NCBI RefSeq assembly: GCF_029011175.1
Contig: NZ_CP118946.1
Span: 1,674,001 to 1,738,000, forward strand
From: Winkia neuii
GTDB taxonomy: Bacteria > Actinomycetota > Actinomycetes > Actinomycetales > Actinomycetaceae
DNA length: 64,000 bases
Direction: 5' to 3'
Part shown: positions 1-9,841 of the stretch, piece by piece
How the letters are laid out: every line of letters starts with the position of its first letter
How positions within the stretch are numbered: position 1 is the stretch's first letter
Program-made: the position numbers and the translations under genes
The notes under the pieces: generated by a model
Databases searched by the model: none
What the model saw: only the letters and a program-made list of their open reading frames with translations
What the model was told of the DNA's origin: nothing

Positions 1-230
<230 letters not shown>

Positions 231-380
231 TCATTCTGTTGGCCGCTAATACACCTCTAGCCTAGTCTGGAAGTGAGCCAAGTTGCATTAACGATCCCAC
301 AAAAAAGATCGCTGGGAGCTTACAGGGCGCCAACATGGTAGAAGGCGCTGACATAAGTCCCAGCGAAATTGTGGTCTACG

Positions 381-893
381 CTACTGAGCCGCCCCCATGT
401 TAGGCGCGGTAACCACGTTGGCCGGCAGGGCATTTCCCGGCCTGCCGTCAGAGCGCATCTTCCCGTAGCGGGGGCTGAGCGAGACATCGTGCTTGGCATT
501 GCTGTCAAAAACCAGCCCCGACTTCTGCCCCAGCCCATTCATCACCGTCATGGTTTGCAAGAACCGCACGGACAGGTCAGAAACATCCATCTTCTTCAGC
601 TGGCCAGCCTGCTGCTGTTTAGCGATCTGCGAGCGAATCTGCGAATCCGTAGCGGGCAGCTTCTGCTGCTTGACTACATCTTGCACGCCGGGCGAGATGG
701 ACAGGAACTGAGCTACGTAAAGATTGTTCAGCTTCTGCCCGGTCAGCTCTGACAGCTGCTGCGCAGTCTGCGAGATCTGCGCGTCAGAGTACTGCTTGCC
801 ATCAATGGTTAGGGCTGCTCCTGGGTGAGCCGAGCAGGCGGACAGTGCCAGGGCGGCACCGGCTCCCAGGGCTAAAAACTTCGATAACTTCAC
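381..893 (-). CDS. Lipoprotein with SurA-like N-terminal domain
   Basis: Predicted membrane-anchored lipoprotein of 170 aa. The signal peptide has a lipobox LSAC at about residues 17-20, with Cys20 as the lipidation site. The rest is Gln/Ser-rich and helical, resembling the N-terminal substrate-binding region of SurA/PrsA-type chaperones, but there is no parvulin prolyl-isomerase domain. A lipoprotein of this kind often lies between mfd and eno in Actinobacteria. It is transcribed in the direction of eno and lies 53 bases downstream of tlpA. The exact role (extracytoplasmic folding?) is inference. Confidence 0.8.
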   Translation of the reverse strand: MKLSKFLALGAGAALALSACSAHPGAALTIDGKQYSDAQISQTAQQLSELTGQKLNNLYVAQFLSISPGVQDVVKQQKLPATDSQIRSQIAKQQQAGQLKKMDVSDLSVRFLQTMTVMNGLGQKSGLVFDSNAKHDVSLSPRYGKMRSDGRPGNALPANVVTAPNMGAAQ

Positions 894-946
894 TGCTAGT
901 TTCTACCTTCCTCGCGTAATCTACTTCAGTGTATCTAAATGTGCCT

Positions 947-1564
947 TCACCGGGCTCCCTGGGCGAGGGCGACGTTTCGGGCAATCTGTTCCGGCCCCAC
1001 CGCGCCGATTGGGGTGGCAACCAGTTTCCCCTGCGCATCAATAACGAAATGCGCGGGGATTCCCGAGACCCTGTAGCTGGCCGATAGCTGTGTATCCTCG
1101 TCCGCAATCACCGGGTAGGCCAGGCCCAGCTTCTTCGCGTAGTCACTGGCATCTTTTGCGCTTTCAGCATTGATGGAAACGAAATTGACTTTATTGCCGT
1201 AGCGTTTGGCGGCCTCGTTTATATCGGGAGCTTCCGCCCTGCAGGCAGCACACCAGCTGGCACCAAATACCAGCCATACGGGTTTGCCACGCAGTTCAGC
1301 CAAGGAAATGTCCTTGCCGTCCAGATCTTTAGCTTGGAACTTCGGAGCTTGTTCGTTCAGCTTGGGTGCGGGACCGAGAGGCTTTTTCTTTGCCTGCACC
1401 TGGGCCATGTTGGAGCCTGCCTTATTTTCCTGGGCCTTGTCGCTGCCGAATCCGGTAGCGAAGAACACTACCGCCCCCACAATGGCAACGGCCGCTATTG
1501 CAATAACCACAAGGTTGCCCATGGAAGAGTTGCGAATCCGATCAATTGGATGTTCAGACGCCAT
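947..1564 (-). CDS. TlpA/ResA-like membrane-anchored thiol-disulfide oxidoreductase
   Basis: A 205-aa protein with one N-terminal membrane segment (about residues 17-37) and an extracytoplasmic thioredoxin fold. The active site is W-C-A-A-C (Cys105 and Cys108) within the usual TlpA context GASWCAAC. ResA/TlpA proteins receive electrons from CcdA and reduce the haem-binding cysteines of apocytochrome c. I chose ATG 1564, which overlaps the end of ccsB by 11 bases. An upstream TTG at 1606 would lie deeper inside ccsB. It is the last gene of the nrf/ccs string and has no visible damage, although its partners resB and ccsB are broken, so it may now serve general thiol reduction. Confidence 0.85.
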   Translation of the reverse strand: MASEHPIDRIRNSSMGNLVVIAIAAVAIVGAVVFFATGFGSDKAQENKAGSNMAQVQAKKKPLGPAPKLNEQAPKFQAKDLDGKDISLAELRGKPVWLVFGASWCAACRAEAPDINEAAKRYGNKVNFVSINAESAKDASDYAKKLGLAYPVIADEDTQLSASYRVSGIPAHFVIDAQGKLVATPIGAVGPEQIARNVALAQGAR

Positions 1565-2456
1565 AGGAATGTAGCCCCCCAAAGAAGTGGTTGCCGAAGT
1601 AGGCAATAAGGATCGTAATGAATCATATAACCAGCAGCCAGGCGGCGCGCTTTCCGCGCCACTTAGCTACGACTCGCGCGTGTAGGTTTGCTCCGTAGGC
1701 CAACCAAGTTACCAGGGCTGCGGTTTCCTTCGGATCCCAGCTCCAGTACCTGCCCCAGGCCACGTTCGCCCACATTGCGCCCAGCAAAATCATCAGGGTT
1801 AGTAGTGGGATGACGCCAGCCTTGTAGCCCAGTTCGTCCAGCACGCGTGCCGACGGGTAGGCGCGGATGCGGTCGCCTAGCAGAGGGCGAAGCAGGTACA
1901 GCACGGCGACAGCAAAAGAGACGCAGGCGGCGCCGTAGACAAGAATTGCGAAGGTGACGTGAAGAGGCAGTAGCAGATTGTTCTGCAACGCCGGGATAAG
2001 TGGTTCAATACCCGATTGCTGGCTCATGGCGTACAGCAGCATTGTCAGCGAAAAAAGCAGCACGACCAGGGTAAGCATGCGTACCGAGAAGCGCCATTCG
2101 AAGACTAGGTAAGCCAGCAGGGCTCCCCACACGAACGAGACTGCGATCTCATGTTGGTTTTCGAAGGGACCGTGCCCGGACAGGTATCAGCGCATTGCCA
2201 AGTACAAGGTAGTAAGAACGAAGGCAGTTAGGGTGAGGGCGGTTCCGTAGAGGGCCATCCGCTTCTGCTATGGTCCTTTGGATTCCAATGCCACGGTCGA
2301 CACCTTCACCGCAGAGTGGTCAGCTTCGTGCTTCCTGGCACGCTCGTTTACGGGCACACCCCGCTTTCGCGCAGTCACAACCACAACGTAGCAGATAAGT
2401 GCCAGTGCGAGCACCACAATGGCACCAATCAGAATGTATTCAAGCGTTTGCAGCAT
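1554..2456 (-). pseudogene. ccsB: Cytochrome c synthase subunit CcsB/ResC with three in-frame stops
   Basis: Membrane haem-handling subunit of the System II cytochrome c synthase. Read from ATG 2456 to the TGA at 1554-1556 the frame gives 300 residues, with the tryptophan-rich haem motif [11 protein letters not shown] intact and a family-typical end (GLHSYGV). It is broken by a TAG at 2268-2270 (codon 63), a TGA at 2187-2189 (codon 90) and a TGA at 1623-1625 (codon 278). There is no frameshift. Each stop is one transition away from Trp, Gln or Arg. The start overlaps the resB stop (ATGA), as in an intact coupled operon. Read as a recently inactivated gene; recoding is less likely because resB is also frameshifted. 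Confidence 0.85.
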
Positions 2457-3613
2457 CAGTCTGCCTTTCTAACGTCATTGTTGGGGTCGTTGTACAGCGC
2501 CCTAGCCATCTTCGCGAAGGGCGCAGTGGACAAGCTGGAAGTTTTATCGGCGAAGGCAACGCGATTCCTGGTGCCCTCTTCGGTTTCATCCACTCGCCCC
2601 CACATCCGCCGATGTATGTAGGCAAAGGTCATGATTAGTCCCACCATGATTAGAGCGGTCCCGATCCAGATGAGCACGGCCCCCGGGTCTTTGCGAACGC
2701 TCACGCCGGCGTATTGCATCTCGCGACCAAAAAGTACGGTGAGCCCTTCTGCCTTACCGCTCTTGCCGGGATCGAGCATGAAGACTTGGGAAGGTTGGTC
2801 CTACCCGTTGGCATAGACTTCCACCTGCACGCTGCCGGCGGGAATTTCTGATTGCGCGCCCGAGGCGGGAGCCACGATCAAGTTTTCTTTGCCTGTCTTT
2901 GGCGGGGTAATTTTACCAATACTGTTGGTTTCGTCGGCAGATTTCCACCGCAGTGGTACTGCCCCGGCAAAGAGTGCTTTTCCGCTCTGGTAAGTGACTT
3001 TGATCCGCGCGGCGATTCCGAATGACATTTGGTGGAAGCGATAGCCGTCATACCGCAGCAGTTCGTTGACGCGCCCGCTTTGTCCCCTACCCCAATGTTC
3101 ACGTTTTGCTCGAAAGAGGTGTAAGTGCTCACTACTAACGCCATCAATATGAGCACAAATGCGAGGTGGGCAATCACGGTGCCGAAGGGGCCCCATGCGA
3201 AATGGCCCGCATAAAAACTGTGCGGAGCGGCCTCATCATTGAGTACGCGATAGCGGCGCCGAACAAACACGCCTTTCGCGGACTTGTGCGCCTCTTCGAC
3301 TCCGGCATAGGTAGTCATTTCGAAGCGGCGAGGAGAACATATTGAACACGCCCAGCGCCGAGAATACTGAGACCCAGCCGCCATAGGTTTGCCGCGCGCT
3401 GGCAAGAAACTGTTCTTTGCTGGCAGGGTCCGCCATTGCTCCCGGAGGAGCCTACTCAATCAGTGTTCCCATCATGGTGAGCGCTGCCATCACCATGATG
3501 GGGACCAGCCCAAAGGACTTGTTGTAGAACAGGCGGTAGATCCTGGCGAGGAAATCTTTCAGCCCCACCTCTACCGGTTCTTCTTGGGATGCCGTTGAGC
3601 CCGACTGCGTCAT
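2456..3613 (-). pseudogene. resB: ResB-family cytochrome c biogenesis protein, degenerate
   Basis: The ResB partner of CcsB, normally four membrane helices and a large extracytoplasmic domain. The start at 3613 overlaps the ccdA stop. The first helix leads to GTLIE followed by TAG (3452-3454), where the family usually has GSLIPQ, so CAG-to-TAG is likely. After VFNMFSS (near 3325-3335) the frame changes and the expected following helices are absent, implying an internal deletion. The shifted part (RYRVLNDEAAPHS to GVGDK) returns to the first frame at an A-run (+ strand 3079-3081). A second TAG lies at 2801-2803, followed by a good C-terminal helix. Damage of several kinds makes a functional product very unlikely. 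Confidence 0.85.
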
Positions 3614-4320
3614 AATCCACCAACTAACTCAGGAAATAATCCACCTATGCGTGCAAAAAGATTCATGATCATCAAGAATCCGACAATGACCAGGCCCCCG
3701 CCTGCTACCCCGGTGGTAAGGCGGTAATGATTCTTAAACCAGTCGATCTGCCGACTGATCATGGCGGAGCCAACGGCTACCAGCACGATTGGCGTGCCCA
3801 GTCCGATACAGAAGATGACCATCAGTAAGATTCCCCTGGCGAGGGTTCCAGAAAATGAAGCCAGCCCTATAACTGCCCCTAGGATCGGCCCAATGCAGGG
3901 GGTCCACCCAGCTCCAAAGGCCAGTCCCAATACAGCTGACCGGCGATAAGAGGGGGCCTGCGAAACATCTGCGTCTACCCGCATGCGGATGGTCCGTTCC
4001 AGGACCGGGATTCTAATTAGCCCCGCTACCTGCAGCCCCAAGAAGATCAGGATTGCCCCTCCGGCAATCCGGACAATGTTGCGGTAGTCAGCAACTACAT
4101 ACCCCAGGGTTCCTATGAGCACCCACACCAAAATGAATACCGCTGAAAAGCAGCTTACGAACACCACTGCATGAGAGGCGGCCCTAATCCGTTGGCGGCG
4201 GCCTCGTTCTACTTCCATGCCAGTCATGTAAGCGGCGAACACCGGCACTATCGGCAAAAAACAAGGGGATACAAAGGCGAGCATGCCAGCTAGCAATGCG
4301 GCGGGAATTGATACGTCCAT
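3610..4320 (-). CDS. ccdA: CcdA/DsbD-type thiol electron transporter
   Basis: Polytopic membrane protein of 236 aa that moves reducing power from cytosolic thioredoxin across the membrane, here presumably to the TlpA-like protein. Both redox cysteines sit in family motifs: SPCFLPIVP near the N-terminus and GWTPCIGP mid-protein. Six or so hydrophobic segments follow the usual CcdA pattern. I chose ATG 4320 because it places the start just after the TPR gene stop; longer versions would overlap that gene. Its stop overlaps the resB start (ATGA). The reading frame is intact in an otherwise decaying operon, so it may be kept for another extracytoplasmic thiol task. Confidence 0.87.
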   Translation of the reverse strand: MDVSIPAALLAGMLAFVSPCFLPIVPVFAAYMTGMEVERGRRQRIRAASHAVVFVSCFSAVFILVWVLIGTLGYVVADYRNIVRIAGGAILIFLGLQVAGLIRIPVLERTIRMRVDADVSQAPSYRRSAVLGLAFGAGWTPCIGPILGAVIGLASFSGTLARGILLMVIFCIGLGTPIVLVAVGSAMISRQIDWFKNHYRLTTGVAGGGLVIVGFLMIMNLFARIGGLFPELVGGL

Positions 4321-4327
4321 GTAAGGC

Positions 4328-5086
4328 TTAGTTTTCTTTAATAGATTGCGAACCATTTTGCCCCAGGTATTTCCTGTGCATCTTGATGGTAGCCGCCATG
4401 TCAAAATCCGGCGCCTTCTGGATTACCTTTTGCCACATCTGCTCTGCCTTGATAGTCTGCGGCGGAGTTTGCAACATGTAATAGAAGCCCAAATTATAGA
4501 AAGCCTCGACCCGGTTCGGGTCTATCTTCAACACCTTCTTCCATGCTTCTCGGGCCCCATCGGGGTCGTTCAATCCGAGCTGCAGCACTCCGAGTTCCAG
4601 CAGTGCGTCCGCGTCATTCGGCTTGTCGAGTAGGCCCACCTTTAGCTGCTGTACTCGATCCAGGTCGGCCTTCTTTTGCGCTTCGCTCTTGCCTTGGCTT
4701 TGCGCATGAACATTCGACATGCCGGCGTGCGGGGTCTGCGTGGAAGAGCCTGGATGGCCTATCCAGTACACTCCCGTTACTATCCCTGCTACAAGGATCA
4801 GGGAAAGAAGCACCTTGGGTACAGCACCCACCTTGCGGGTAGCGCTCTTGGGCTTGTTCTTCCGCCGCAGCACCGGCTTATCTATATCTTCGCCAAGCTC
4901 CGCGGCCGCAAAATCCTCGGGAGCTTGCTCAACCTTCCTAGGGGCCGGGTTCAGATACTGCCTCCTCTGCTGGCGTACCCACCCTTCCAACGAGGGCGGG
5001 GCCTACTCCATCAGTTCCTGTAAATCCTGTCTTTGTTCAGGATCGAGTTTCAAAGATGCTCGCGACGCGTCGTCCTGACTGTTCAT
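4328..5086 (-). pseudogene. TPR protein of a cytochrome c maturation locus, interrupted by TAG
   Basis: Reads as a 252-codon protein: a charged cytosolic N-terminus, one membrane helix (around VPKVLLSLILVAGIVTGVYW) and a C-terminal tetratricopeptide domain (DALLELGVLQLGLNDPDGAR, then VEAFYNLGFYYM). TPR proteins of this shape (CcmI/NrfG-like) help present apocytochromes for haem attachment. The frame starts at ATG 5086, overlapping the nrfA stop, but meets TAG at 5003-5005 (codon 28). Translation could restart at TTG 4990, which would still keep the helix and TPRs, so loss of function is probable rather than certain. Confidence 0.7.
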
Positions 5087-5394
5087 TTACGATTAGCTAT
5101 TTCCTTGCTATGGCGTTGAGCAACCTCGGAAGCTGCTAGGTGGGATTCGCTTGCCCTATTCAGTGCCAGCTGCCCCTTCCCGGATGCATCCAAGGACTTA
5201 TTCAAGATTTCTTGGGCATAGTAAGGAGCGTGAGCACCGTGCGAGTTCTCGGAATAGATGTAGTACAAGTAGATGCTGGCTTTGCGCTGATACTTTCCAG
5301 CAAGGGCCAGCTGAGGCGACTCCGGATCCTCTGCCTTCAACTTCTCCATACCGTGAATCAAAGTCACCAACGAATCCATTGCTCGAATACATGG
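5083..5394 (-). pseudogene. nrfA: C-terminal fragment of cytochrome c nitrite reductase NrfA
   Basis: About 103 codons open upstream to a TAA at 5395-5397, ending at TGA 5083-5085. The text RKASIYLYYIYSENSHGAHAP followed by an alanine/leucine helix matches the conserved end of the pentahaem nitrite reductase NrfA (pattern W/Y..D.. ENS.G.H.P), where a histidine ligates a haem. Full NrfA proteins are over 400 residues. None of the CxxCH haem sites, the lysine haem site or the signal peptide is present, and mfd begins only 220 bases further on. The 5' three-quarters of nrfA, and nrfH if it was there, have been deleted. The frame overlaps the TPR gene by ATGA. Confidence 0.75.
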
Positions 5395-5397
5395 TTA

Positions 5398-5613
5398 CGA
5401 GCCAAGTGTCTGCCCGACCACACAGTAGAACCGGGATTTATGCCCTACACTTTCAGCTTCTTCAGAGCGGGCAATTTTTTTGAGACATATTGTCACAAAA
5501 ATTGTGTTTCGGGCATAGTGAACCCGAAAAATTCGCCCTCGTAATTTCGCAAAAGAACCAAAACAGCATAGATGCACGCCCTAATCACAAAAGGATCGTG
5601 TACCTAATTTCCG
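5398..5613. other. Gap between nrfA fragment and mfd
   Basis: 216 bases with no convincing gene and AT-rich for this genome. It holds short inverted A/T tracts and the string TTTGTGACAATATGTCTCAA (minus strand, about 5481-5502), which loosely resembles a CRP/FNR-type half-site pair but with imperfect spacing. It could be the remains of the nrf promoter. No haem-binding CxxCH motif is found in any frame. Confidence 0.4.
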
Positions 5614-8600
5614 TCAGTCTTTTGCTCCCGTGTTCGGGTCAGCATTCAGCGTCGAGACCTTGGTCGATACCAACACCAGCACCTGCTCAATCCATTCGAG
5701 CAACTGCAAGCCCACGATCTTGGAACCGCCAATCTTGCCGTCGGTCGGAGCGGGCACTAACACCTGCCGGACAGCGGGCTTCATGACCGTCCCCGGATGG
5801 ATTCGGCGAAGCCGCATCATCTGCGAATCTGCCAGCTCTACCGGGGCGAACCGCACGTACTTGCCCTGCATGGCAATATCGCTGACGCCCGCCTGGCGTG
5901 CCTTCTCGCGAAGCTGCGCCACGGCAAACAGCCGAAGTACGGGAGCCGGCAGCGGACCATAGCGGTCTTCCAATTCGGCCCGCACGCTCTGCCGCTCCTC
6001 CGCGTTCTGCGCAGAGGCAAGCTTGGCATAGATCTCCATGCGCAGCCGCTCGCCCTGCACGTAATCCTCGGGCACGTGAGCGTCGATCGGCACCTCGATC
6101 TTGACCTCTTCCTTCGGAGCGCTCTCCTCTCCGCGGAATTCCGCAACAGCCTCGGAAACCATCCGCACGTACAGGTCAAAACCAATGCCGGCAATATGGC
6201 CAGACTGCTCCCCACCCAACAGGTTGCCCGCACCTCGGATCTCCAAATCCTTCATTGCCACTGCCGTACCGGCACCCAGGTCCGTGTTAGCCGCAATAGT
6301 AGAAAGCCGCTGATGCGCCGTCTCTGTAAGCGGCTTATCCCCCGGATACAAGAAGTAGGCGTAAGCGCGTTCCCGCCCTCGTCCTACGCGGCCGCGCAGC
6401 TGGTGCAATTGCGACAGTCCCATCCGGTCAGCACGGTCCACAATCAGCGTGTTGGCGTTAGAAATATCCAGCCCGGTTTCGACAATCGTAGTGCAAACCA
6501 GCACATCCAAATCGCGATTCCAAAAGTCCATGATGACCGATTCCAGCTGGCTCTCTGACATCTTGCCGTGGGCAATGCCAACCCGTGCCTCAGGCACCAA
6601 CTCGGCAATATCGGCAGCCACCTTAGAAATGGAATCCACTCGATTATGCACAAAGAAAGTCTGCCCGTCACGCAACATCTCGCGTCTAATCGCGGCCTTC
6701 ACCTGGCTATTGGTATACCGCCCAACATAGGTAAGCACCGGGTGGCGTTCCTCGGGAGGAGTAGCAAGGGTAGACATCTCGCGGATCCCGGTGACCGCCA
6801 TTTCTAGCGTGCGCGGAATCGGAGTTGCCGACATAGACAGCACATCCACGTTAGTGCGCAGCTGCTTCAGAGTCTCTTTGTGTTCGACACCAAAGCGCTG
6901 TTCCTCGTCGATGATCACCAGCCCCAGGTCCTTGAAACGCACCTGGCCGGTAACCAGCGAATGCGTGCCGATCACCACGTCAATCTTGCCCGCAAGCAGG
7001 TCATCCTTAATATGTTCGGCCTCTTTCTTCGACGTAAACCGCGACAGCGCAGCCACCTTCACCGGGAAGCCCGCATAGCGTTCTGAAAAGTCTCGAAATG
7101 CTGCTGCACCAGTAAGGTGGTGGGCACCAGCACCGCCACCTGCTTCGAATCCTGTACCGCCTTGAAAGCCGCCCTAATAGCAATCTCAGTTTTGCCGTAG
7201 CCCACGTCTCCGGACAGCAACCTGTCCATCGGCGCAGGCTTTTCCATGTCGGCCTTTATCTCGTCAATCACCGTCAGCTGATCAGGGGTTTCAACATATT
7301 CGAAAGAATCTTCGAGCTGATGCTGCCACGGCGTATCCGGAGCAAATGCGTGCCCCTTCGTAGCCTGCCTAGCAGCGTAGAGACGAATCAGCTCCGCAGC
7401 AATCTTGCGCGTTGCCTTCCGCGCCTTCGCCTTGGTCTTGGCCCAATCAGAGCCGCCCATCTTGGACAGCTGCGGGGTCTCGCCTCCGGTGTACTTACTA
7501 ACCAGATCCAGCGAATCAGTAGGCACCCACAGGCGGTCTGTGGGCCTTCCCTTTTTCGAGGGCGCATACTCGACTACCAGGTATTCGCGCGTAACCTGAT
7601 CCTTGCCCCGGCCCATTGTGCGCGTTGCCAATTCGATGAAGCGGCCCACTCCGTGCTGCTCGTGCACAATGTAGTCGCCTGCCTGCAGCGCAAGCGGATC
7701 CACACCCTTCTTTCGGCGGGCCGGAACCTTGTTCTTTACCCCTACATTCGCCCGGGACTTACCCGTGATGTCGGCCTCGGAAAGCAGCACGAAATGGGCT
7801 TTTTCCGAAACGAAACCATTTTGCACCGCGGCGGGGATCACCCGAACCACAGGTTCGGTAAACGGCTCGGCATCAATCTGCTCTACCATGCGCGCCGGGA
7901 TCTGGATCTCGGCAAGGCGCGCCTGCAACCTAGCGGCACCGCCAGCGCCCGGAGTGGCACACACTACCTGCCACCCACTAGAGATCCATTCCTTCAAATC
8001 CTTACCCAGCTTGCGCGCATCGCCCCGATACGCAGCTGGTTCTGTAGCTGCGACCTCGGCGGTAGGGATCCCATCGTCTCCGGAAGCGCGCAGCGAAGTG
8101 AGCTCCCACCAGCGCATGCCTCGCTGCAGGATCAATTCCTTCGTGTCCTCGATATTTTCGAATGGAAGCTCGCGAACCGAAAACGGCACCTTGCCGCCCG
8201 CCGCCGCCGAGGACCAGGCTGCCTCCATGAATTCGGCAGTCATCTTCAGCAGGTCCGTACTACGCGCCTCAATGCGCTCCGGATCGTCCGCAATAAATAG
8301 TGCATCTTCTGGCAACAACTTGGCCAGCGGCGTCATGTCATCCTTCAACACGGGCATAAGTACTTCCATGCCCTCAGTTGCGGTGCCCTGGCTCAGCCGC
8401 TCCAACATCTCGGCGAAACCCGGCAGCGAATTCTGCAGCGATGCCGCCCGCTCCCGTACCGATTCAGTCAACAGCAATTCGCGGCACGGCGGTGCCCATA
8501 ACCCTGATGCAGCCTTCTCGATAGTGCGCTGATCCGACACCGCGAAAGTGCGGATCTCGTCTACGTCGTCGCCAAAAAACTCCAGTCGCAGCGGATGTGA

Positions 8601-9179
8601 TTCGGTAGGAGGAAAAACGTCTACCAAACCGCCGCGCACGGCCACCTCGCCGCGACGTTCCACCAGATCAGTGCGGGTATAGCCCAGCTCCAGCAGCCGT
8701 GCCACCAAAGCTGCCGGGGAAACGCTATCGCCCTCGTGCACCACAACCGGTTCCACCTCGGCAAGGCTCTTAGTGAGCGGCTGCAGCAGCGCCCGCACCG
8801 GCAGCAACAAAATCTTCACCGGCGGGGTGTGCGGGTCGCCCTGGATCGGGTGCAGCAGCCGCCGCAACACCTGCGCCCTCTTGGCCATAGTGTCAGATCT
8901 AGGAGAGAGCTGTTCGTGTGGCAAAGTCTCCCAGGATGGAAACACCGCCACCCCATCGGTGTAGTTGCCCAGCTGTGCCTCAAGTACCTCGGCATCCCTG
9001 CCCGAAGCGGTAACCACCACGGTCAAAGACTCATTGCGCCGCGCTAACAAATCCACCAACGGAGGACGGACCCCCTTAGGCGCGGTTAGCACAAAATGCG
9101 GGTAGTTAGTATCCAACTCCGGAACAAGCCCGGCTACCTGCTGACGAACCCCTGCAAGACGCGACTTAGAAATACTCAT
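5614..9179 (-). CDS. mfd: Transcription-repair coupling factor Mfd, with one-base frameshift
   Basis: ATP-dependent translocase that removes RNA polymerase stalled at DNA damage and recruits UvrA. The two frames joined give about 1188 residues, normal for Mfd: UvrB-like region, RNAP-interaction domain (KGVDPLALQAGDYIVHEQHGVG), helicase motif I (LLSGDVGYGKTEIA), DEEQ box and TRG motif, then the C-terminal domain. The frame breaks in the A-run at 7086-7089 (+ strand): ETF is followed by QNAMRASR and a stop, instead of the expected SERYAGFPVKVAALSRF. Adding one T on the coding strand restores the protein exactly. Either an assembly error in a homopolymer or a genuine null allele. Confidence 0.93.
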
Positions 9180-9184
9180 AAAAC

Positions 9185-9775
9185 CTAGCCATTAGAGTGA
9201 AGACGCATCTGCGCCCCCAAAAAATCAGTGGTCACAATATCTTCTATTACATCAACAGCCCGAGCGACCGTCACCTCGAGCTCCGTAAGAGCCTTCCCCG
9301 CTACGGGAGCCAACACGTAGTCGGCAGGATCTTGCCTGCCCTGCGGCCGGCCAATACCAACGCGCAACCTGGCATAGTGCTTCGTTCCCAAAGATTTCGA
9401 AATAGAACGCAGGCCGTTGTGGCCGCCCTCGCCACCGCCAACCTTCAGACGCAACTGCCCATCCGGCAAGTCCAGATCGTCATGTACCACAAGCAGCTTG
9501 TCCGCCGGCACATCGTAGTACTTGCATAGCTGAGCCACCGGCCCGCCCGACACGTTCATGAAACAGGTAAGGGTAGCCAGCATCGTCTTCGGACCGGGCG
9601 CGCCCCCGGGCATAGTGCCCACGCGCGGCTCAGCCAAGAATGCGCCGGCGCGATGCTTCTTCAAAGTGCCGCCAAACTTTTCAGCTGCCGCATTTATCAC
9701 CATGTGGCCAACAGAATGGCGCGTCCGCTCATACTTTTGCCCGGGATTGCCAAGCCCAACAACCAACCAAGTCAT
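9185..9775 (-). CDS. pth: Peptidyl-tRNA hydrolase
   Basis: Releases peptides from prematurely dropped peptidyl-tRNA, recycling tRNA. The 196-aa product begins MTWLVVGLGNPGQKYERTRH, with the conserved Asn of GLGNPG and the catalytic His in TRHSVGH. Later motifs CFMNVSGGPV, HDDLDLP and GGHNGLRS are all standard for Pth. A GGGAGGG ribosome site lies upstream of ATG 9775. It lies between rplY and mfd, five bases before mfd, in the usual actinobacterial order. Confidence 0.97.
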   Translation of the reverse strand: MTWLVVGLGNPGQKYERTRHSVGHMVINAAAEKFGGTLKKHRAGAFLAEPRVGTMPGGAPGPKTMLATLTCFMNVSGGPVAQLCKYYDVPADKLLVVHDDLDLPDGQLRLKVGGGEGGHNGLRSISKSLGTKHYARLRVGIGRPQGRQDPADYVLAPVAGKALTELEVTVARAVDVIEDIVTTDFLGAQMRLHSNG

Positions 9776-9796
9776 AATTCTTTCCCTCCCAGGGCA

Positions 9797-9829
9797 ACAA
9801 AAATCCGGGGCAGTCCCCCGCCCCGGATT
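9797..9829 (-). terminator. Intrinsic terminator after rplY
   Basis: Perfect 10-bp stem AATCCGGGGC / GCCCCGGATT with an 8-base loop. Read on the minus strand it is followed by a T-run (ATTTTTG). It lies just past the rplY stop. Confidence 0.8.
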
Positions 9830-9841
9830 CTATCGCGATTC

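Noticed and set aside
1554-2456. UGA/UAG recoding (Trp or Gln) as explanation for the ccsB stops
   Set aside because: resB in the same operon also has a deletion and frameshift, nrfA is truncated, and many Trp codons in ccsB are ordinary TGG, so gene decay explains everything more simply.
5481-5502. A CRP/FNR binding site upstream of nrfA
   Set aside because: Half-site TGTGA is present but the partner is off by one base in spacing; kept only as a remark.
5395-5577. A 60-codon minus-strand frame between the nrfA fragment and mfd
   Set aside because: No ribosome site, no recognisable motif, odd composition, and it lies in a likely deletion scar.
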